A stretch of DNA of 64,000 nucleotides from Nocardioides plantarum (lineage in GTDB: Bacteria; Actinomycetota; Actinomycetes; Propionibacteriales; Nocardioidaceae): the NCBI RefSeq assembly GCF_006346395.1, contig NZ_VDMS01000002.1:186001-250000 (forward strand), given 5' to 3'. This document shows positions 45,101 through 55,185 of the stretch, piece after piece (the first letter of the stretch is position 1; every line of letters begins with the position of its first letter). Below the pieces are notes generated by a model, which saw only the letters and a program-made list of their open reading frames with translations, was not told the DNA's origin and did not search any database. Position numbers and translations under genes: made by a program.

Positions 45101-46690
45101 CTCCTCGCGGATCGCGTCGAGCGGTGGGTTGGTGACCTGGGCGAAGAGCTGGGAGAAGTAGTCGAACAGCAGCCGGGGCTTCTCGCTGAGCGCCGCGATG
45201 GGGGTGTCGGTGCCCATCGAGCCGAGCGCCTCGCCGCCGGTGCTCGCCATCGGGCTCAGCAGCACCCGCAGCTCCTCCTCGGAGTAGCCGAAGATCTGCT
45301 GGCGCCGGGTCACCGAGGCGTGGGTGTGCACGATGTGCTCGCGCTCGGGGATGTCGTCGAGGTGGATGAGACCGGCGTGCAGCCACTCGCCGTAGGGGTG
45401 CTCGGCGGCGAGCTCGGCCTTGACCTCCTCGTCCTCGATGATGCGGTGCTCGTCGGTGTCGACCAGGAACATCCGGCCCGGCTGGAGCCTGCCCTTGCGG
45501 ACGATCGTGGCGGGGTCGAGGTCGAGCACGCCGACCTCGGAGGCCAGCACGACGAGGCCGTCGTCGGTGACCCAGTAGCGCGAGGGGCGCAGGCCGTTGC
45601 GGTCGAGGACCGCACCGATCTGCGAGCCGTCGGTGAAGACGACGCACGCGGGGCCGTCCCACGGCTCCATCAGGGCCGAGTGGAACGAGTAGAAGTCGCG
45701 GCGCTTGGCGTCCATCTCGGTGTGGTTCTCCCACGCCTCGGGGATCATCATCAGCACCGAGTGGGGCAGAGACCGCCCGCCCATGTGGAGCAGCTCGAGC
45801 ACCTCGTCGAACGACGCCGAGTCGGAGGCCCCGGGCGTGCAGATCGGGAAGAGCCGGTCGAGGTCGCCCGGGATGACGTCGGAGGCCAGCAGCGCCTCGC
45901 GGGCCCGCATCCAGTTGCGGTTGCCCATCACGGTGTTGATCTCGCCGTTGTGGGCGATGAACCGGAACGGGTGCGACAGCGGCCAGCTCGGGAAGGTGTT
46001 GGTCGAGAAGCGCGAGTGGACGACCGCGAGCGCCGAGGCGACGCGCTCGTCGCGCAGGTCGGGGAACACCTGGTCGAGCTGGTCGGTGGTGAGCATGCCC
46101 TTGTAGGCCAGCGTGCGCGAGGACAGCGACGGGAAGTAGACCGCGGTCTCGCTCTCGGCCCGCTTGCGCAGGCAGAACGCGCGGCGCTCGAGGGCCATGC
46201 CGGTCAGCCGTTGGCCGGCCGCGGCCACGAAGAGCTGGCTGAAGACCGGCATCACGGCGAGGGCGGTGCTGCCCAGCACGCTGGGGTCGGTGGGGACCTC
46301 GCGCCAGCCCAGGACCGTGAGGCCCTCCTCGGCGGCGATCTCCTCGATCCGCGCGCGGGACCGGGCGACGTCGTCGGCGTCGCCCTGCAGGAACGCGGTG
46401 CCCACGGCGTACGACGCGGGCGAGGGCAGGTCGAAACCGGCCTCGGCGGTCACGGCGCGCAGGAACTCGTCGGGCACCTGGAGCAGGATCCCCGCCCCGT
46501 CGCCGGAGTTGACCTCGGCGCCGGCGGCGCCGCGGTGGTCGAGGTTGCGCAGGGCCGTCAGGGCCTTCAGGACGATGTCATGGCTGGCGACACCGGTGAG
46601 GGTCGCGACGAACGCGACTCCACAGGCATCGTGCTCGGCGGCGGGGTCGTAGAGCCCCTGGGCGGGCGGGAACGCGTGCTCGTAGGGCAC
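42131..46690 (-). CDS. gltB: Glutamate synthase (NADPH) large subunit
   Basis: A 1519-aa protein of typical length. A short propeptide ends before the catalytic Cys in [15 protein letters not shown] (class II amidotransferase). The central linker and FMN-binding synthase domain follow ([59 protein letters not shown]). The 3Fe-4S cysteines are [12 protein letters not shown]. The C-terminal beta-helix domain includes GGVAWVLD. It transfers the amide N of glutamine to 2-oxoglutarate. GTG 46690 (VPYEHAFPP) is chosen because the frame upstream lacks homology and GGGAGA precedes it. A 7-bp inverted repeat lies 21 bp before the start. Confidence 0.97.
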   Translation of the reverse strand: MPYEHAFPPAQGLYDPAAEHDACGVAFVATLTGVASHDIVLKALTALRNLDHRGAAGAEVNSGDGAGILLQVPDEFLRAVTAEAGFDLPSPASYAVGTAFLQGDADDVARSRARIEEIAAEEGLTVLGWREVPTDPSVLGSTALAVMPVFSQLFVAAAGQRLTGMALERRAFCLRKRAESETAVYFPSLSSRTLAYKGMLTTDQLDQVFPDLRDERVASALAVVHSRFSTNTFPSWPLSHPFRFIAHNGEINTVMGNRNWMRAREALLASDVIPGDLDRLFPICTPGASDSASFDEVLELLHMGGRSLPHSVLMMIPEAWENHTEMDAKRRDFYSFHSALMEPWDGPACVVFTDGSQIGAVLDRNGLRPSRYWVTDDGLVVLASEVGVLDLDPATIVRKGRLQPGRMFLVDTDEHRIIEDEEVKAELAAEHPYGEWLHAGLIHLDDIPEREHIVHTHASVTRRQQIFGYSEEELRVLLSPMASTGGEALGSMGTDTPIAALSEKPRLLFDYFSQLFAQVTNPPLDAIREELVTSLNGTIGPESNLLEPTPASCRQVVLPFPVISNDDLAKIRHINHDGDMPGFITHVARGLYEVAGGGEAMAARLAEICAEVSEAIAGGARIIVLSDRHGDADLAPIPSLLLTGAVHHHLVREKSRTEVGLVVEAGDVREVHHVALLVGYGAAAVNPYLAMESVEDLAREGYYVKVEPEKAVANLIKALGKGVLKVMSKMGVSTVASYTGAQIFEAVGLSHEVIEPYFTGTTSKLGGIGLDTIAEEVARRHATAYPRGGVLPTHRELEIGGEYQWRRDGEPHLFNPETVFRLQHATRSQRYDVFKQYTAAVDEQSTQLMTLRGLFRFKGSHVTGRDSIPIEDVEPVSEIVKRFATGAMSYGSISQEAHETLAIAMNRLGGKSNTGEGGEDADRLHDPERRSAIKQVASGRFGVTSEYLTNADDIQIKMAQGAKPGEGGQLPGNKVYPWVAKTRHSTPGVGLISPPPHHDIYSIEDLAQLIHDLKNANPQARVHVKLVSEVGVGTVATGVSKAHADVVLVSGHDGGTGASPLTSLKHAGGPWELGLAETQQTLLLNGLRDRIVVQTDGQLKTGRDVVIAALLGAEEYCFATAPLVVSGCILMRVCHLDTCPVGVATQNPVLRERFSGKADYVVTFFEYVAQEVRELLAELGFRSLEEAVGQVSALDMAEAVNHWKAAGLDLSPILHEVDTSHFPDQARRRTKTQDHGLERSLDVTQLVPLAEAALERGEPVRAQLAIRNVNRTVGTILGHEVTKRYGGEGLPEGTIDLTFTGSAGQSFGAFLPRGITLRLEGDANDYVGKGLSGGRIVLRPDRAATFRSNEQIIAGNTIAYGATSGRIFLRGGVGERFAVRNSGARLVTEGVGDHGCEYMTGGRVAVLGKTGRNFAAGMSGGVAWVLDLKPFRVNTELVELGPVSGEAAHELEALVREHHEETGSSVAEELLADWDTALTRFTEVMPRDYRIVLEAKAKAEADGLDESEVAHKMMEALHG

Positions 46691-46710
46691 TGGTGTTCTC
46701 CCGTCGGCGG

Positions 46711-46732
46711 GACAGCTCCAAAAACAGCTGTC
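46711..46732. promoter_or_regulatory. Inverted repeat in the gltB leader
   Basis: GACAGCT (46711-46717) and AGCTGTC (46726-46732) with an 8-base A-rich spacer, 21 bp upstream of the gltB GTG. This could be an operator or a leader hairpin. A TAATCT -10-like hexamer lies about 50 bp further upstream on the minus strand. Confidence 0.35.
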
Positions 46733-46835
46733 GTGGTGGAGTCGCAGGGACGACGTCGGCCCACGCGGCGGAGATCGTGAGATTACCAGGATGTTTCGGA
46801 CCGGGCGGGTGGGTCGTCCACCCGTGGACACCCCC

Positions 46836-47927
46836 TCAGCGCGAGGGGTCGGAGGACGCGGGCTCGGGACCCGCCTCGGCCTGGTCGTCCGCGTCGTCGC
46901 CGGCTGCCCGCGTGGCGTCCTCGTCGGCGTCGGCGTCGGACTTGGTGTCGGTCGCCTCGGGGTCCGTGACGGTCCCGGCGGCCTCGGCGGCGGCGGCCGC
47001 GTCAGCAGCGGGGCCGAAGCCGTCGCGGTAGACCGACTCCTCGCGTCCGAGGTGGCGCCGGGTGGTCACGACGAAGTAGACGAAGGCCACCACGAACAGC
47101 ACGATCGAGGTCCAGACGTTGAACCGCAGTCCGAGCACGTTCTCGAGCTGGACGTTGTCGACGCGGAGGTACTCGATCCAGCCGCGGCCGAGGGTGTAGC
47201 CCATGACGTAGAGGGCGAACACCCGACCGAAGCCGAGCTTGAAGCGCCGCTCGGCCCACAGCAGCAGCCCGAAGACGCCGAGGTTCCAGAAGAACTCGTA
47301 GAGGTAGGTCGGGTGGAAGACCGTGCCGTCGGCGTACGGGCCGCCGTTGCTCGTGCCGCAGAGCGCGCCGTCGGTCTGCTGACCGTCGACCAGGCACTGC
47401 CACTTGGACGTGTCGATCTCCAGGCCCCAGGGCAGGTCGGTGGGCTTGCCGTAGAGCTCCTGGTTGAACCAGTTGCCCCACCGGCCGATCGCCTGGGCCA
47501 CGATGACGCCGGGGGCGAGGACGTCGAGCATCGGGGCGACCCGGATGCCCTTGCGGCGCGCCCAGAGCCACACACCGAGGGAGCCGAGGGCGACGGCGCC
47601 CCAGATGCCGAGCCCGCCCTGCCAGACGAAGAGGGCCTTGACGGGGTCTCCCCCGTCGCCGAAGTACTTCTTCCAGTCGGTCGCGACGTGGTAGAGGCGG
47701 GCCCCGACGACACCGAACGGGACCGCCCACACGGCGAGGTCCTGCACCTCGCCGGGCCGTCCGCCGCGGGCCTGCCAGCGGCGCTCACCGATCACGATCG
47801 CGACGATGATGCCGGCGATGATGCACAGCGCGTAGCCGCGCAGCGGGAGCGGACCGAGGTGCCAGACGCCCTGGGAGGGGCTGGGGATCGTCAGGCTGGT
47901 CAGCGTCGACAGGCTCGTCAGGGTCAC
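46836..47927 (-). CDS. lgt: Prolipoprotein diacylglyceryl transferase
   Basis: A 363-aa membrane protein with seven helices. [22 protein letters not shown] begins the family core. [25 protein letters not shown] is the Lgt signature (the essential Arg is in the first block), and [15 protein letters not shown] carries the conserved His and Tyr. It transfers diacylglycerol from phosphatidylglycerol to the lipobox Cys of lipoproteins, such as those at 36026, 38466 and 47929. An acidic, disordered C-terminal tail of ~70 residues is an actinobacterial extension. GTG 47927 lies 1 bp after the SCO1 stop. It is the end of the hisI-trp-lgt gene chain. Confidence 0.95.
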   Translation of the reverse strand: MTLTSLSTLTSLTIPSPSQGVWHLGPLPLRGYALCIIAGIIVAIVIGERRWQARGGRPGEVQDLAVWAVPFGVVGARLYHVATDWKKYFGDGGDPVKALFVWQGGLGIWGAVALGSLGVWLWARRKGIRVAPMLDVLAPGVIVAQAIGRWGNWFNQELYGKPTDLPWGLEIDTSKWQCLVDGQQTDGALCGTSNGGPYADGTVFHPTYLYEFFWNLGVFGLLLWAERRFKLGFGRVFALYVMGYTLGRGWIEYLRVDNVQLENVLGLRFNVWTSIVLFVVAFVYFVVTTRRHLGREESVYRDGFGPAADAAAAAEAAGTVTDPEATDTKSDADADEDATRAAGDDADDQAEAGPEPASSDPSR

Positions 47928-47928
47928 G

Positions 47929-48519
47929 TCAGTCCTCGAGGAGGGTGTGGATGTCGTTGGCGAACTGCACCGGGGTGGTGTCGGCGTCCCAGTAGACGGG
48001 GGCCTCGTTGGCGCTGTCGACCCCCAGGACCTGGGTGGTGTGGCCACCCGGGTCGCGCTCGTCGATGCCGACGGCCAGGTCGAGACCGACGGCCTTGATC
48101 GTGGCGAAGTCGGCGTCGAGGCCGATGAACGAGCTGTCGAACCGGTCGAGGTAGGCGCGCAGCGACGCGGGGGTGTCGGTGTTGGGGTCGCTGGTGACGA
48201 GCACGACGTCGACCTGCTTGCGGTCGGCGTCGTCGAGCCGGGTCATCGCCGAGGCGAGGTGACTGAGCACCGCCGGGCAGATGTCCTTGCAGTTGACGTA
48301 GCCGAAGAACACCAGCGTCAGGCGCTTGTCGGTGTCGTCGGCAAGCGAGAAGGGCTTGCCGTCGGTGTCGACCAGCTCGGTCGCCGGGACCTTGTAGGGG
48401 TTGTCGAGGACCTGGCCGGAGAACGGCTGCTTCGCGTCGTCGCCGCAGCCGCCGAGCGCGAGCGTCGCCACCAGCCCGAGGGCGGCCAGCCAGCCGCTTC
48501 GCCTCGCTCTAGCGCCCAC
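47929..48519 (-). CDS. SCO1/SenC-family copper chaperone lipoprotein
   Basis: A 196-aa protein with a signal peptide and lipobox LALGGC (Cys25), then a thioredoxin-like fold with the metal-binding CxxxC (FFGYVNCKDICPAVLSHL, about residues 78-83) and the distal His in PGGHTTQVLG. SCO1 proteins deliver copper to the CuA site of cytochrome c oxidase on the outer face of the membrane. The GTG start overlaps trpA by 11 bp, and the stop is 1 bp before lgt. It sits in a biosynthetic operon without a functional link to Trp, although Lgt next door is needed for its lipidation. Confidence 0.88.
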   Translation of the reverse strand: MGARARRSGWLAALGLVATLALGGCGDDAKQPFSGQVLDNPYKVPATELVDTDGKPFSLADDTDKRLTLVFFGYVNCKDICPAVLSHLASAMTRLDDADRKQVDVVLVTSDPNTDTPASLRAYLDRFDSSFIGLDADFATIKAVGLDLAVGIDERDPGGHTTQVLGVDSANEAPVYWDADTTPVQFANDIHTLLED

Positions 48520-49305
48520 GGCGTACGCCGTCCGCGAGGTCGGCGGCGAGCGCGGCCAGGGCGCGCAGCCCGGCCGTGCGGTCGCCGGCGTGGTCGAGGA
48601 GGGTGCGGACCAGCGCGGAGCCGACGATCACCCCGTCGGCGTACGACGCCACCTCGGCGGCCTGGGCGCCGTCGGCCACGCCGATGCCGACGCCGATGGG
48701 CAGGTCGGTGGCCGCGCGGGTGCGGGCCACGAGCGGGCCGGCGAGGTCGCTGGTCGTGGCGCGGGCCCCGGTGACGCCCATGACGGCGGTGGCGTAGACG
48801 AAGCCGCGACAGGCGGCGGTGGTCATCTCGATGCGCTCGGGCGTCGAGGAGGGAGCGACCAGGAAGACCTTGTCGAGGCCGTGGGCGTCGGCTGCGGCGA
48901 TCCACTCGGGCGCGAAGTCGGGCGTCAGGTCGGGCGTGATCAGCCCCGCTCCCCCGGCGCCGGCGAGGTCGGCGGCGAACCGCTCGACGCCGTAGCGCTC
49001 CACGGGGTTCCAGTAGGTCATGATCACCGTCGGGGTGCCGGTGGCGGCGACGGCCTCGACGGTGCGCAGCACGTCGGTGGTGCGTACGCCGAGCTCGAGA
49101 GCCTGCTGCGCGGCGGCCTGGATCGTGGGCCCGTCCATGACGGGGTCGCTGTAGGGCAGCCCCACCTCGATGACGTCGCAGCCGTTGTCGACCAGGACCT
49201 TGAGGGCATCGATGCCGCCCTCGACGTCGGGGAACCCGGCGGGCAGGTAGCCGACCAGCGTCGCGCGGCCCTCGGCGCGCGAGGTCGCGAAGGCGGACGC
49301 GGTCG

Positions 49306-49309
<4 letters not shown>
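48509..49309 (-). CDS. trpA: Tryptophan synthase alpha chain
   Basis: A 266-aa TIM barrel of standard length. [53 protein letters not shown] holds the catalytic Glu ([11 protein letters not shown]). The second catalytic residue is Asp in LITPDLTPD, and the phosphate loop is [15 protein letters not shown]. It cleaves indole-3-glycerol phosphate to indole, which is channelled to TrpB. ATG overlaps the trpB stop by 4 bp. It is the third of the coupled trpC-trpB-trpA genes. Confidence 0.97.
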
Positions 49310-50558
<1,249 letters not shown>

Positions 50559-50562
<4 letters not shown>

Positions 50563-51341
50563 GACGAGATTCCTGTCATCCGGGCCACGGTGTCGCGTGG
50601 CGTGCCGTCCTTGACCAGGGCCTCGCCGACGAGGACCGCCCGGGCGCCCTCGCCCACGAACCTGGCGACGTCGGAGACGTCGGTGATGCCGGACTCGGCG
50701 ACCAGCACCCGGTCACCGGGGACCAGCGGTGCGAGCCGGCCGAAGGTGTCGTTGTCGACGGCGAGGGTCTTGAGGTTGCGGGCGTTGACGCCCACGAGCT
50801 CGGCGCCCAGGGCGACCGCGCGCTCGGTCTCGGCCTCGTCGTGCACCTCGACGAGCACGGTGAGCCCGAGCTCACGGGCCTCGTCGTGCAGGCGGCGCAG
50901 GGTGTCGTCGTCGAGCGCGGCCACGATGAGCAGCGCCAGGTCGGCGCCGGCGGCGCGGGCCTCGACGAGCTGGTAGGTCTCGACGATGAAGTCCTTGCGC
51001 AGCAGGGGCACCTCGACCGCGGCGCGGACGGCGCGCAGGTCGGCGAGGCTGCCGCCGAAGCGACGCTCCTCGGTGAGGACGCTGATCGCGGCGGCTCCCC
51101 CGGCGGCGTACTGGACGGCGAGCGAGGCGGGATCGGGGATGTCGGCCAGGTGGCCCTTGCTGGGACTGCGTCGCTTGACCTCGGCGATCACGCTGGAGCC
51201 GGGACCGCGCAGGTGGGGCATCGGGTCGCGCGGCGGGTCGACGTCGGCCAGGGCGGCCCGCAGGTCGGCCAGCGGCGTGGCGGCCTCGCGGCGCTCCAGG
51301 TCGAGGCGTGCCCCGGCGACGATCTCGTCGAGCACGGACAT
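50559..51341 (-). CDS. trpC: Indole-3-glycerol phosphate synthase
   Basis: A 260-aa TIM barrel. The segments are [23 protein letters not shown] (catalytic Lys and Glu), [50 protein letters not shown] (general acid Lys), [15 protein letters not shown] and [14 protein letters not shown]. It converts CdRP to indole-3-glycerol phosphate. ATG 51341 is chosen because GAGGAA precedes it and [14 protein letters not shown] is the normal N-terminus; the frame is open 28 codons further. It is the first of trpCBA. A hairpin in the 122-bp leader may act in regulation. No Trp-rich leader peptide was found. Confidence 0.97.
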
Positions 51342-51421
51342 CTCGAGGTTCCTCTTCGGCGGCACGGACAGGGCCTCATCAGTGTGGCACGGAGCGGATG
51401 ACCCCCCGGTTCGCGGGTCCG

Positions 51422-51447
51422 CCACCCGTGGCGGGACTCACGGGTGG
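51422..51447. promoter_or_regulatory. Hairpin between the DUF2752 gene and trpC
   Basis: CCACCCGT (51422-51429) and ACGGGTGG (51440-51447) form an 8-bp stem with a 10-base loop in the spacer before trpC. There is no T-run. It could be a weak terminator or mRNA-processing element. Confidence 0.4.
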
Positions 51448-51463
51448 TCGTCGCGGGGCGGCC

Positions 51464-51901
51464 TCAGGAGGCGAGCCACCCGCACGCCGGCACGTTGCGC
51501 AGCACCGTGAACGCGACCAGCACCAGCCCGGCCGTGACCAGCAACGGGACCGTCAGCGGGGACGCCGGTCGCTCGGTGCCACGCCACGCGTCGACGACCC
51601 AGCGCCCCAGCAGCAGCACCACGACGGGGATCGCGACCACGAGGTAGAGGTTGCTCGACGCCGCGTCCAGGAGGCGGCCGTGGGTCAGGTCGTTGACGGC
51701 ACGCAGGCCCCCGCACCCGGGACAGTCGAAGCCCATCGCCTGGCTCGGGCACAGTCCCCACGAGCCGTGCTGGTGCGGGTCGCGCAGGGCGAGCGCCAGG
51801 GTGGCCGCGGCGAGGCCCGCGATGGTCAGGGCCGGGCCGGCGACCCGCCGCGGGCGCGACCGGTCCGGCTCGGCCCAGGTGGCCGCGGAGAGCGTCGTCA
51901 C
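51464..51901 (-). CDS. DUF2752 family small membrane protein
   Basis: A 145-aa protein with three hydrophobic helices (about residues 22-42, 83-100 and 115-138) and the DUF2752 hallmark GLCPSQAMGFDCPGCGGLRAVNDLTHGRLLDAASSNLYL. The CPxCGxxR core resembles a metal or heme site, but function is unknown. It lies in the cluster of small membrane proteins that accompanies trp genes in Actinobacteria. It overlaps nothing and is followed by a 122-bp spacer with a hairpin before trpC. The GTG start is at 51901. Confidence 0.88.
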   Translation of the reverse strand: MTTLSAATWAEPDRSRPRRVAGPALTIAGLAAATLALALRDPHQHGSWGLCPSQAMGFDCPGCGGLRAVNDLTHGRLLDAASSNLYLVVAIPVVVLLLGRWVVDAWRGTERPASPLTVPLLVTAGLVLVAFTVLRNVPACGWLAS

Positions 51902-51926
51902 GGCCGGGCGTCGATCAGGAGCCCGG

Positions 51927-52127
51927 TCAGTGCCCGGACTCGTGCAGGCCGAGCTTGGACATCACGACGAACAGGACCCCGGCGACGACGTTGAGGCCGA
52001 CGCCCACCCAGAACACGGGGTAGCTGATCGGGTCGAGCATCAGGCCCGCGCCCCCGACGGCGAAGCCGACCAGAGCCACCGCCACCGCCGTCCACGCGGC
52101 CGGGGTGTTGCCGTGGTTGTCAGACAT
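51927..52127 (-). CDS. HGxxPAAW-type small membrane protein
   Basis: A 66-aa protein beginning MSDNHGNTPAAW, the exact HGxxPAAW motif of a small actinobacterial family. Two helices follow (about residues 12-33 and 38-58), and it ends LGLHESGH. Function is unknown. The family is typically found between hisI/trpE and trpC, as here. ATG 52127 has GAGGAGCC upstream. Confidence 0.9.
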   Translation of the reverse strand: MSDNHGNTPAAWTAVAVALVGFAVGGAGLMLDPISYPVFWVGVGLNVVAGVLFVVMSKLGLHESGH

Positions 52128-52200
52128 GCGGGCTCCTCGGGGCTGCGCTCACGTGCGGGTGGTGGTCGTGCGGCGGTGCAGCGCCGATCCTAGTCGGCTC

Positions 52201-52857
52201 CTAGTCGGCCGGGTCGGCGGGCTCGGCGGTCGGGTCGCGTCCCTCGTCGAGCGCCTTCCACAGGTCGATGCTGCTCTGCTCCTCAGCGGGTACGCCGGCC
52301 GCGGCGGTCGCGACCGCCGCGTCGGCGGAGGCCGCGGGGGCGTCGTACCGGCGGCCCATCTCGGGCCAGGACGGGACCCGCAGCACCGCGAGCACCGAGG
52401 AGGCGACCGCCGCGAGCCCGGCGAGGACGCCGACGTGGGCCCACAGGGTGCGACCGGTGTCGAGGTCGAGGGTCCGCAGGTCGTCGCTCACCTCGCCCGG
52501 GCGTGTGACCCAGGCCGCGACGGCCAGGCCCAGCACGGCGAGCGCGGCGACCAGGCCGAGGACCGCGACCGCCCGGCGTGCGCGGCCCCGGCTGACCAGG
52601 ACGACCCCCCAGGTGGCGAGCAGGACCAGCGCGGTCGCGGTCACCGGCGGGGCGGTGAGGTCACCGCCGCCGGCGAGGTTGGCGGCGAAGGCGGAGTCGC
52701 CGCTGCCGCGGTCGTCGATCGACACCCACGCCTGGTTGCCGGCCACGGCCGCCGCGGTGCCGGCGGCGAGGCCGAGGAGCACGGTGCTGCCGAAGCCGCC
52801 GCGGCCACCGCGTCGTCCCCCGCGTCCACCGCGTCCGGGGCGCTGTTGCTCAGCCAC
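52201..52857 (-). CDS. Trp-operon-associated membrane protein (TIGR02234)
   Basis: A 218-aa protein. An Arg/Gly-rich N-terminus ([13 protein letters not shown]) is followed by four helices (about residues 22-40, 67-85, 95-113 and 130-150). The loop has AWVSIDDRG, and the tail has [14 protein letters not shown]. The pattern W...D in loop 1 and the MG.RY segment after the last helix fit TIGR02234, membrane proteins linked to tryptophan operons. GTG 52857 overlaps the hisI stop by 8 bp (GTGGCTGA). Function is unknown. A trpE gene often sits between hisI and this gene in other Actinobacteria and is absent here. Confidence 0.85.
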   Translation of the reverse strand: MAEQQRPGRGGRGGRRGGRGGFGSTVLLGLAAGTAAAVAGNQAWVSIDDRGSGDSAFAANLAGGGDLTAPPVTATALVLLATWGVVLVSRGRARRAVAVLGLVAALAVLGLAVAAWVTRPGEVSDDLRTLDLDTGRTLWAHVGVLAGLAAVASSVLAVLRVPSWPEMGRRYDAPAASADAAVATAAAGVPAEEQSSIDLWKALDEGRDPTAEPADPAD

Positions 52858-53215
52858 CCAGCAGGTCCTCGTCGAAGCAGGTGCGGGCGCCGGTGTGGCA
52901 CGCCGCACCGGTCTGGTCGACCTTGACCAGGAGGGTGTCGCCGTCGCAGTCGAGGCGGACCTCGACGACGCGCTGGGCGTGACCGGAGGTGTCGCCCTTG
53001 ACCCAGTACTCGCCGCGCGAGCGCGACCAGTAGGTCGCCCGGCCGGTGGTGAGCGTGCGGTGCAGTGCCTCGTCGTCCATCCAGCCGAGCATCAGCACCT
53101 CACCGGTGTCGTGCTGCTGGGCGATGGCCGCGACCAGCCCGCGTCCCTCGCTGCCGGGGGTGGCGTCGGGGGTGCGCTTGAGGCGGTCGGCGATGGCGGG
53201 GTCCAGCGGGCTCAC
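52850..53215 (-). CDS. hisI: Phosphoribosyl-AMP cyclohydrolase
   Basis: A 121-aa protein. It carries [53 protein letters not shown] and [29 protein letters not shown]. The Cys residues (DCDGD, ACHTG, TCF) and Asp of DCDGD ligate the catalytic Zn and Mg. It opens the purine ring of PR-AMP, step 3 of histidine synthesis. It is a monofunctional HisI (no HisE fusion). It lies 5.4 kb from the main his cluster, with an ABC exporter and two accessory genes between, and it is translationally coupled to the TIGR02234 gene. Confidence 0.96.
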   Translation of the reverse strand: MSPLDPAIADRLKRTPDATPGSEGRGLVAAIAQQHDTGEVLMLGWMDDEALHRTLTTGRATYWSRSRGEYWVKGDTSGHAQRVVEVRLDCDGDTLLVKVDQTGAACHTGARTCFDEDLLGG

Positions 53216-53246
53216 CTGTCCAGTAAACCGGGGTGGGTGCCGGGAG

Positions 53247-53346
53247 CGTCATACGAGGCGGCGGTGCGGGCAGCCGGGACGTATGACGTCCGCCGGTTCG
53301 GGGACGTCATACGAGGTGGTCGTCGAGGCCGCCAGACCGTATGACG
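53247..53346. repeat. Two 42-bp elements with CGTCATAC/GTATGACG ends
   Basis: Elements at 53247-53288 and 53305-53346 are both exactly 42 bp, each bounded by an 8-bp inverted repeat (CGTCATAC ... GTATGACG). They share the inner sequence GAGGYGG. They fill the spacer between the hisI start and the end of the ABC exporter gene, so they could be terminator or repeat units or paired operators for hisI. Confidence 0.8.
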
Positions 53347-53364
53347 CTCTCGAACGGGCGGGGT

Positions 53365-55185
53365 TCAGGAGCCCTGTTGCGACACCCAGGAGCGGTGCAG
53401 GCCGACGTAGACGCCGTCGGGGTCGGTGAGCAGCACGGCGTGGGGACCGCGCTGGACGACCCGGCCCTGGTCGACGACCACGACCTCGTCGGCGTTCTCG
53501 GCCGTCGAGAGGCGGTGGGCGATGGTGACGCTGGTGCGCCCGGACATCAGCCGCTCCAGGGCGCGGCCGATGCGCATCTCGAGGCGCGGGTCGACCGCGC
53601 TGGTGGCCTCGTCGAGGACGAGCAGGTCGGGGTCGGCGAGGTGGGCGCGGAGCAGCGCGACCAGCTGGCGCTCCCCCGCCGAGAGCGACTCGCCACGCTG
53701 GCCCACCCGGGTGTCGAGCTCGTCGGGCAGGCCGGCCAGCCAGTCGTGGAGGCCCAGCTCGGCGGCGCTGGCGCGGATCTCGTCGACGGTGGCGTCGAGG
53801 CGGCCGTAGCGGACGTTGGCGGCGATGGTGTCGTCGAAGAGGAAGCCCTCCTGGGGCACCAGCACGACGCTGGAGCGCAGGGCGGCCGGGGTGACGTCGC
53901 GCACGTCGATCCCGTCGAGCAGGACGGCGCCGGCGGAGGGGTCCATCAGCCGGGTGAGCAGCTTGGCGAACGTCGACTTGCCCGAGCCGGTCTCGCCGAC
54001 GATGGCGACGCGCCGGCCGGCCTCGATGGTGAGGTCGACGTCGCGCAGCACCGGGGGGCCACCGGGGTAGGCGAAGTCGACGTGGTCGAAGCGGACGTCG
54101 ATCGGGCCGCGCGGCAGCAGGTGTCCGTCGGGGCCGGGGTCGACCAGGTCGGCCGGGGTGTCGAGGATGCCGATCACGCGGCGCCAACCGGCGATCGCGC
54201 TCTGGGCCTCGGTGAGGATCTGGGTGCCCATCTGGACCGGACCGACGAAGAGCGTCACGAGGAACGCGAACGCCAGCACCTCGCCGGCGCTGATCTCGCC
54301 GGCGAACCCGAGCTTGACGCCGACCACGATCACCCCGGCGTTGGCCAGCCCGGCGGAGATGCCGCCGAGCGAGAAGGAGACGGCGGTGAAGCCCTGGGCC
54401 CGGGTGGACATGCGTTGGTGGGTGAGGACCGCCTCGTCGATGCGGGCCTGGGTGCGGGCCTCGACGGCGTAGGAGCGCACGACGGCCGCGCCGACGACCG
54501 GCTCGGAGATCGCGGACAGCATCACGCCGACCTGGCGGCGTACGACGCCGTAGGCCTCGGACAGCTTGCGCTGGAAGAACCGCAGCGAGAGGAACAGCGG
54601 GGCGAAGCAGACCCACACCACCACGGTCAGCTGCCAGGAGTAGACGAGCATGACGATCGTGGCGAGCAGCACCTGGCCGATGCTGACCACGAAGAGCAGC
54701 CCGCCGAAGACCAGGAACTGGCTGACCTGGTCGACGTCGCTGGTGACCCGCGAGACGAGCGAGCCGCGACGCTCGGTGTTCTGCGTGAGGAGCGGCAGGT
54801 CGTGGACGTGGCGGAAGGCCTTGGTGCGCAGCGTGGCCAGGCCGTGCTCGGCGCTGCGGAACAGCCGGCTGGTCATGCCGTAGCTGGCCAGGCCGGTCAG
54901 ACCGACCGCCAGCGCGGCGACCACCCCCATCAGCACCACGAAGGGGACGTCGGTGCCGCCGGGGCGGCCCAGCCCGCGGTCGAGCGTCTGCTGGACGGCG
55001 ACGGGGACGACGACCTGCCCGGCCGAGGCCACCACCGCGAGCAGGGCGGTGACGCGGATGCCCTCGATGAGCTCGGGTGAGTGGTGGATGCCCCGGCGGA
55101 TGGTCTCGAGGCCGCCCAGGTCGTCACCGGTCGTCATCGACGTGCCGGACCGCGACGCCAGGCGCTCGGGCTCGACGGCGGTCAT
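53365..55185 (-). CDS. ABC exporter half-transporter, catalytically competent subunit
   Basis: A 606-aa protein. Six membrane helices (residues ~40-320) are followed by an NBD. Walker A is VGETGSGKSTFAKLL, Walker B is LLVLDEATSAVDP with the catalytic Glu present, and the H-loop is TIAHR. The signature is altered (LSAGERQ in place of LSGGQ). It forms an asymmetric heterodimer with the protein at 55182, like TM287/288. Its own Walker/H site pairs with the normal signature of the partner to give the hydrolytic site. Substrate is unknown (drug, lipid or peptide). ATG overlaps the partner's stop by 4 bp. Confidence 0.92.
   Translation of the reverse strand: MTAVEPERLASRSGTSMTTGDDLGGLETIRRGIHHSPELIEGIRVTALLAVVASAGQVVVPVAVQQTLDRGLGRPGGTDVPFVVLMGVVAALAVGLTGLASYGMTSRLFRSAEHGLATLRTKAFRHVHDLPLLTQNTERRGSLVSRVTSDVDQVSQFLVFGGLLFVVSIGQVLLATIVMLVYSWQLTVVVWVCFAPLFLSLRFFQRKLSEAYGVVRRQVGVMLSAISEPVVGAAVVRSYAVEARTQARIDEAVLTHQRMSTRAQGFTAVSFSLGGISAGLANAGVIVVGVKLGFAGEISAGEVLAFAFLVTLFVGPVQMGTQILTEAQSAIAGWRRVIGILDTPADLVDPGPDGHLLPRGPIDVRFDHVDFAYPGGPPVLRDVDLTIEAGRRVAIVGETGSGKSTFAKLLTRLMDPSAGAVLLDGIDVRDVTPAALRSSVVLVPQEGFLFDDTIAANVRYGRLDATVDEIRASAAELGLHDWLAGLPDELDTRVGQRGESLSAGERQLVALLRAHLADPDLLVLDEATSAVDPRLEMRIGRALERLMSGRTSVTIAHRLSTAENADEVVVVDQGRVVQRGPHAVLLTDPDGVYVGLHRSWVSQQGS

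Noticed and set aside
42137..46780. A very long open frame (about 1547 codons) antisense to gltB
   Set aside because: It is the usual GC-rich mirror frame. Its composition is dominated by Val, Arg, Gly, Asp and Leu with no domain, and gltB on the other strand is unequivocal.
51342..51463. Trp attenuator with leader peptide before trpC
   Set aside because: A hairpin exists, but no short frame with clustered Trp codons and no competing stem pair were found.
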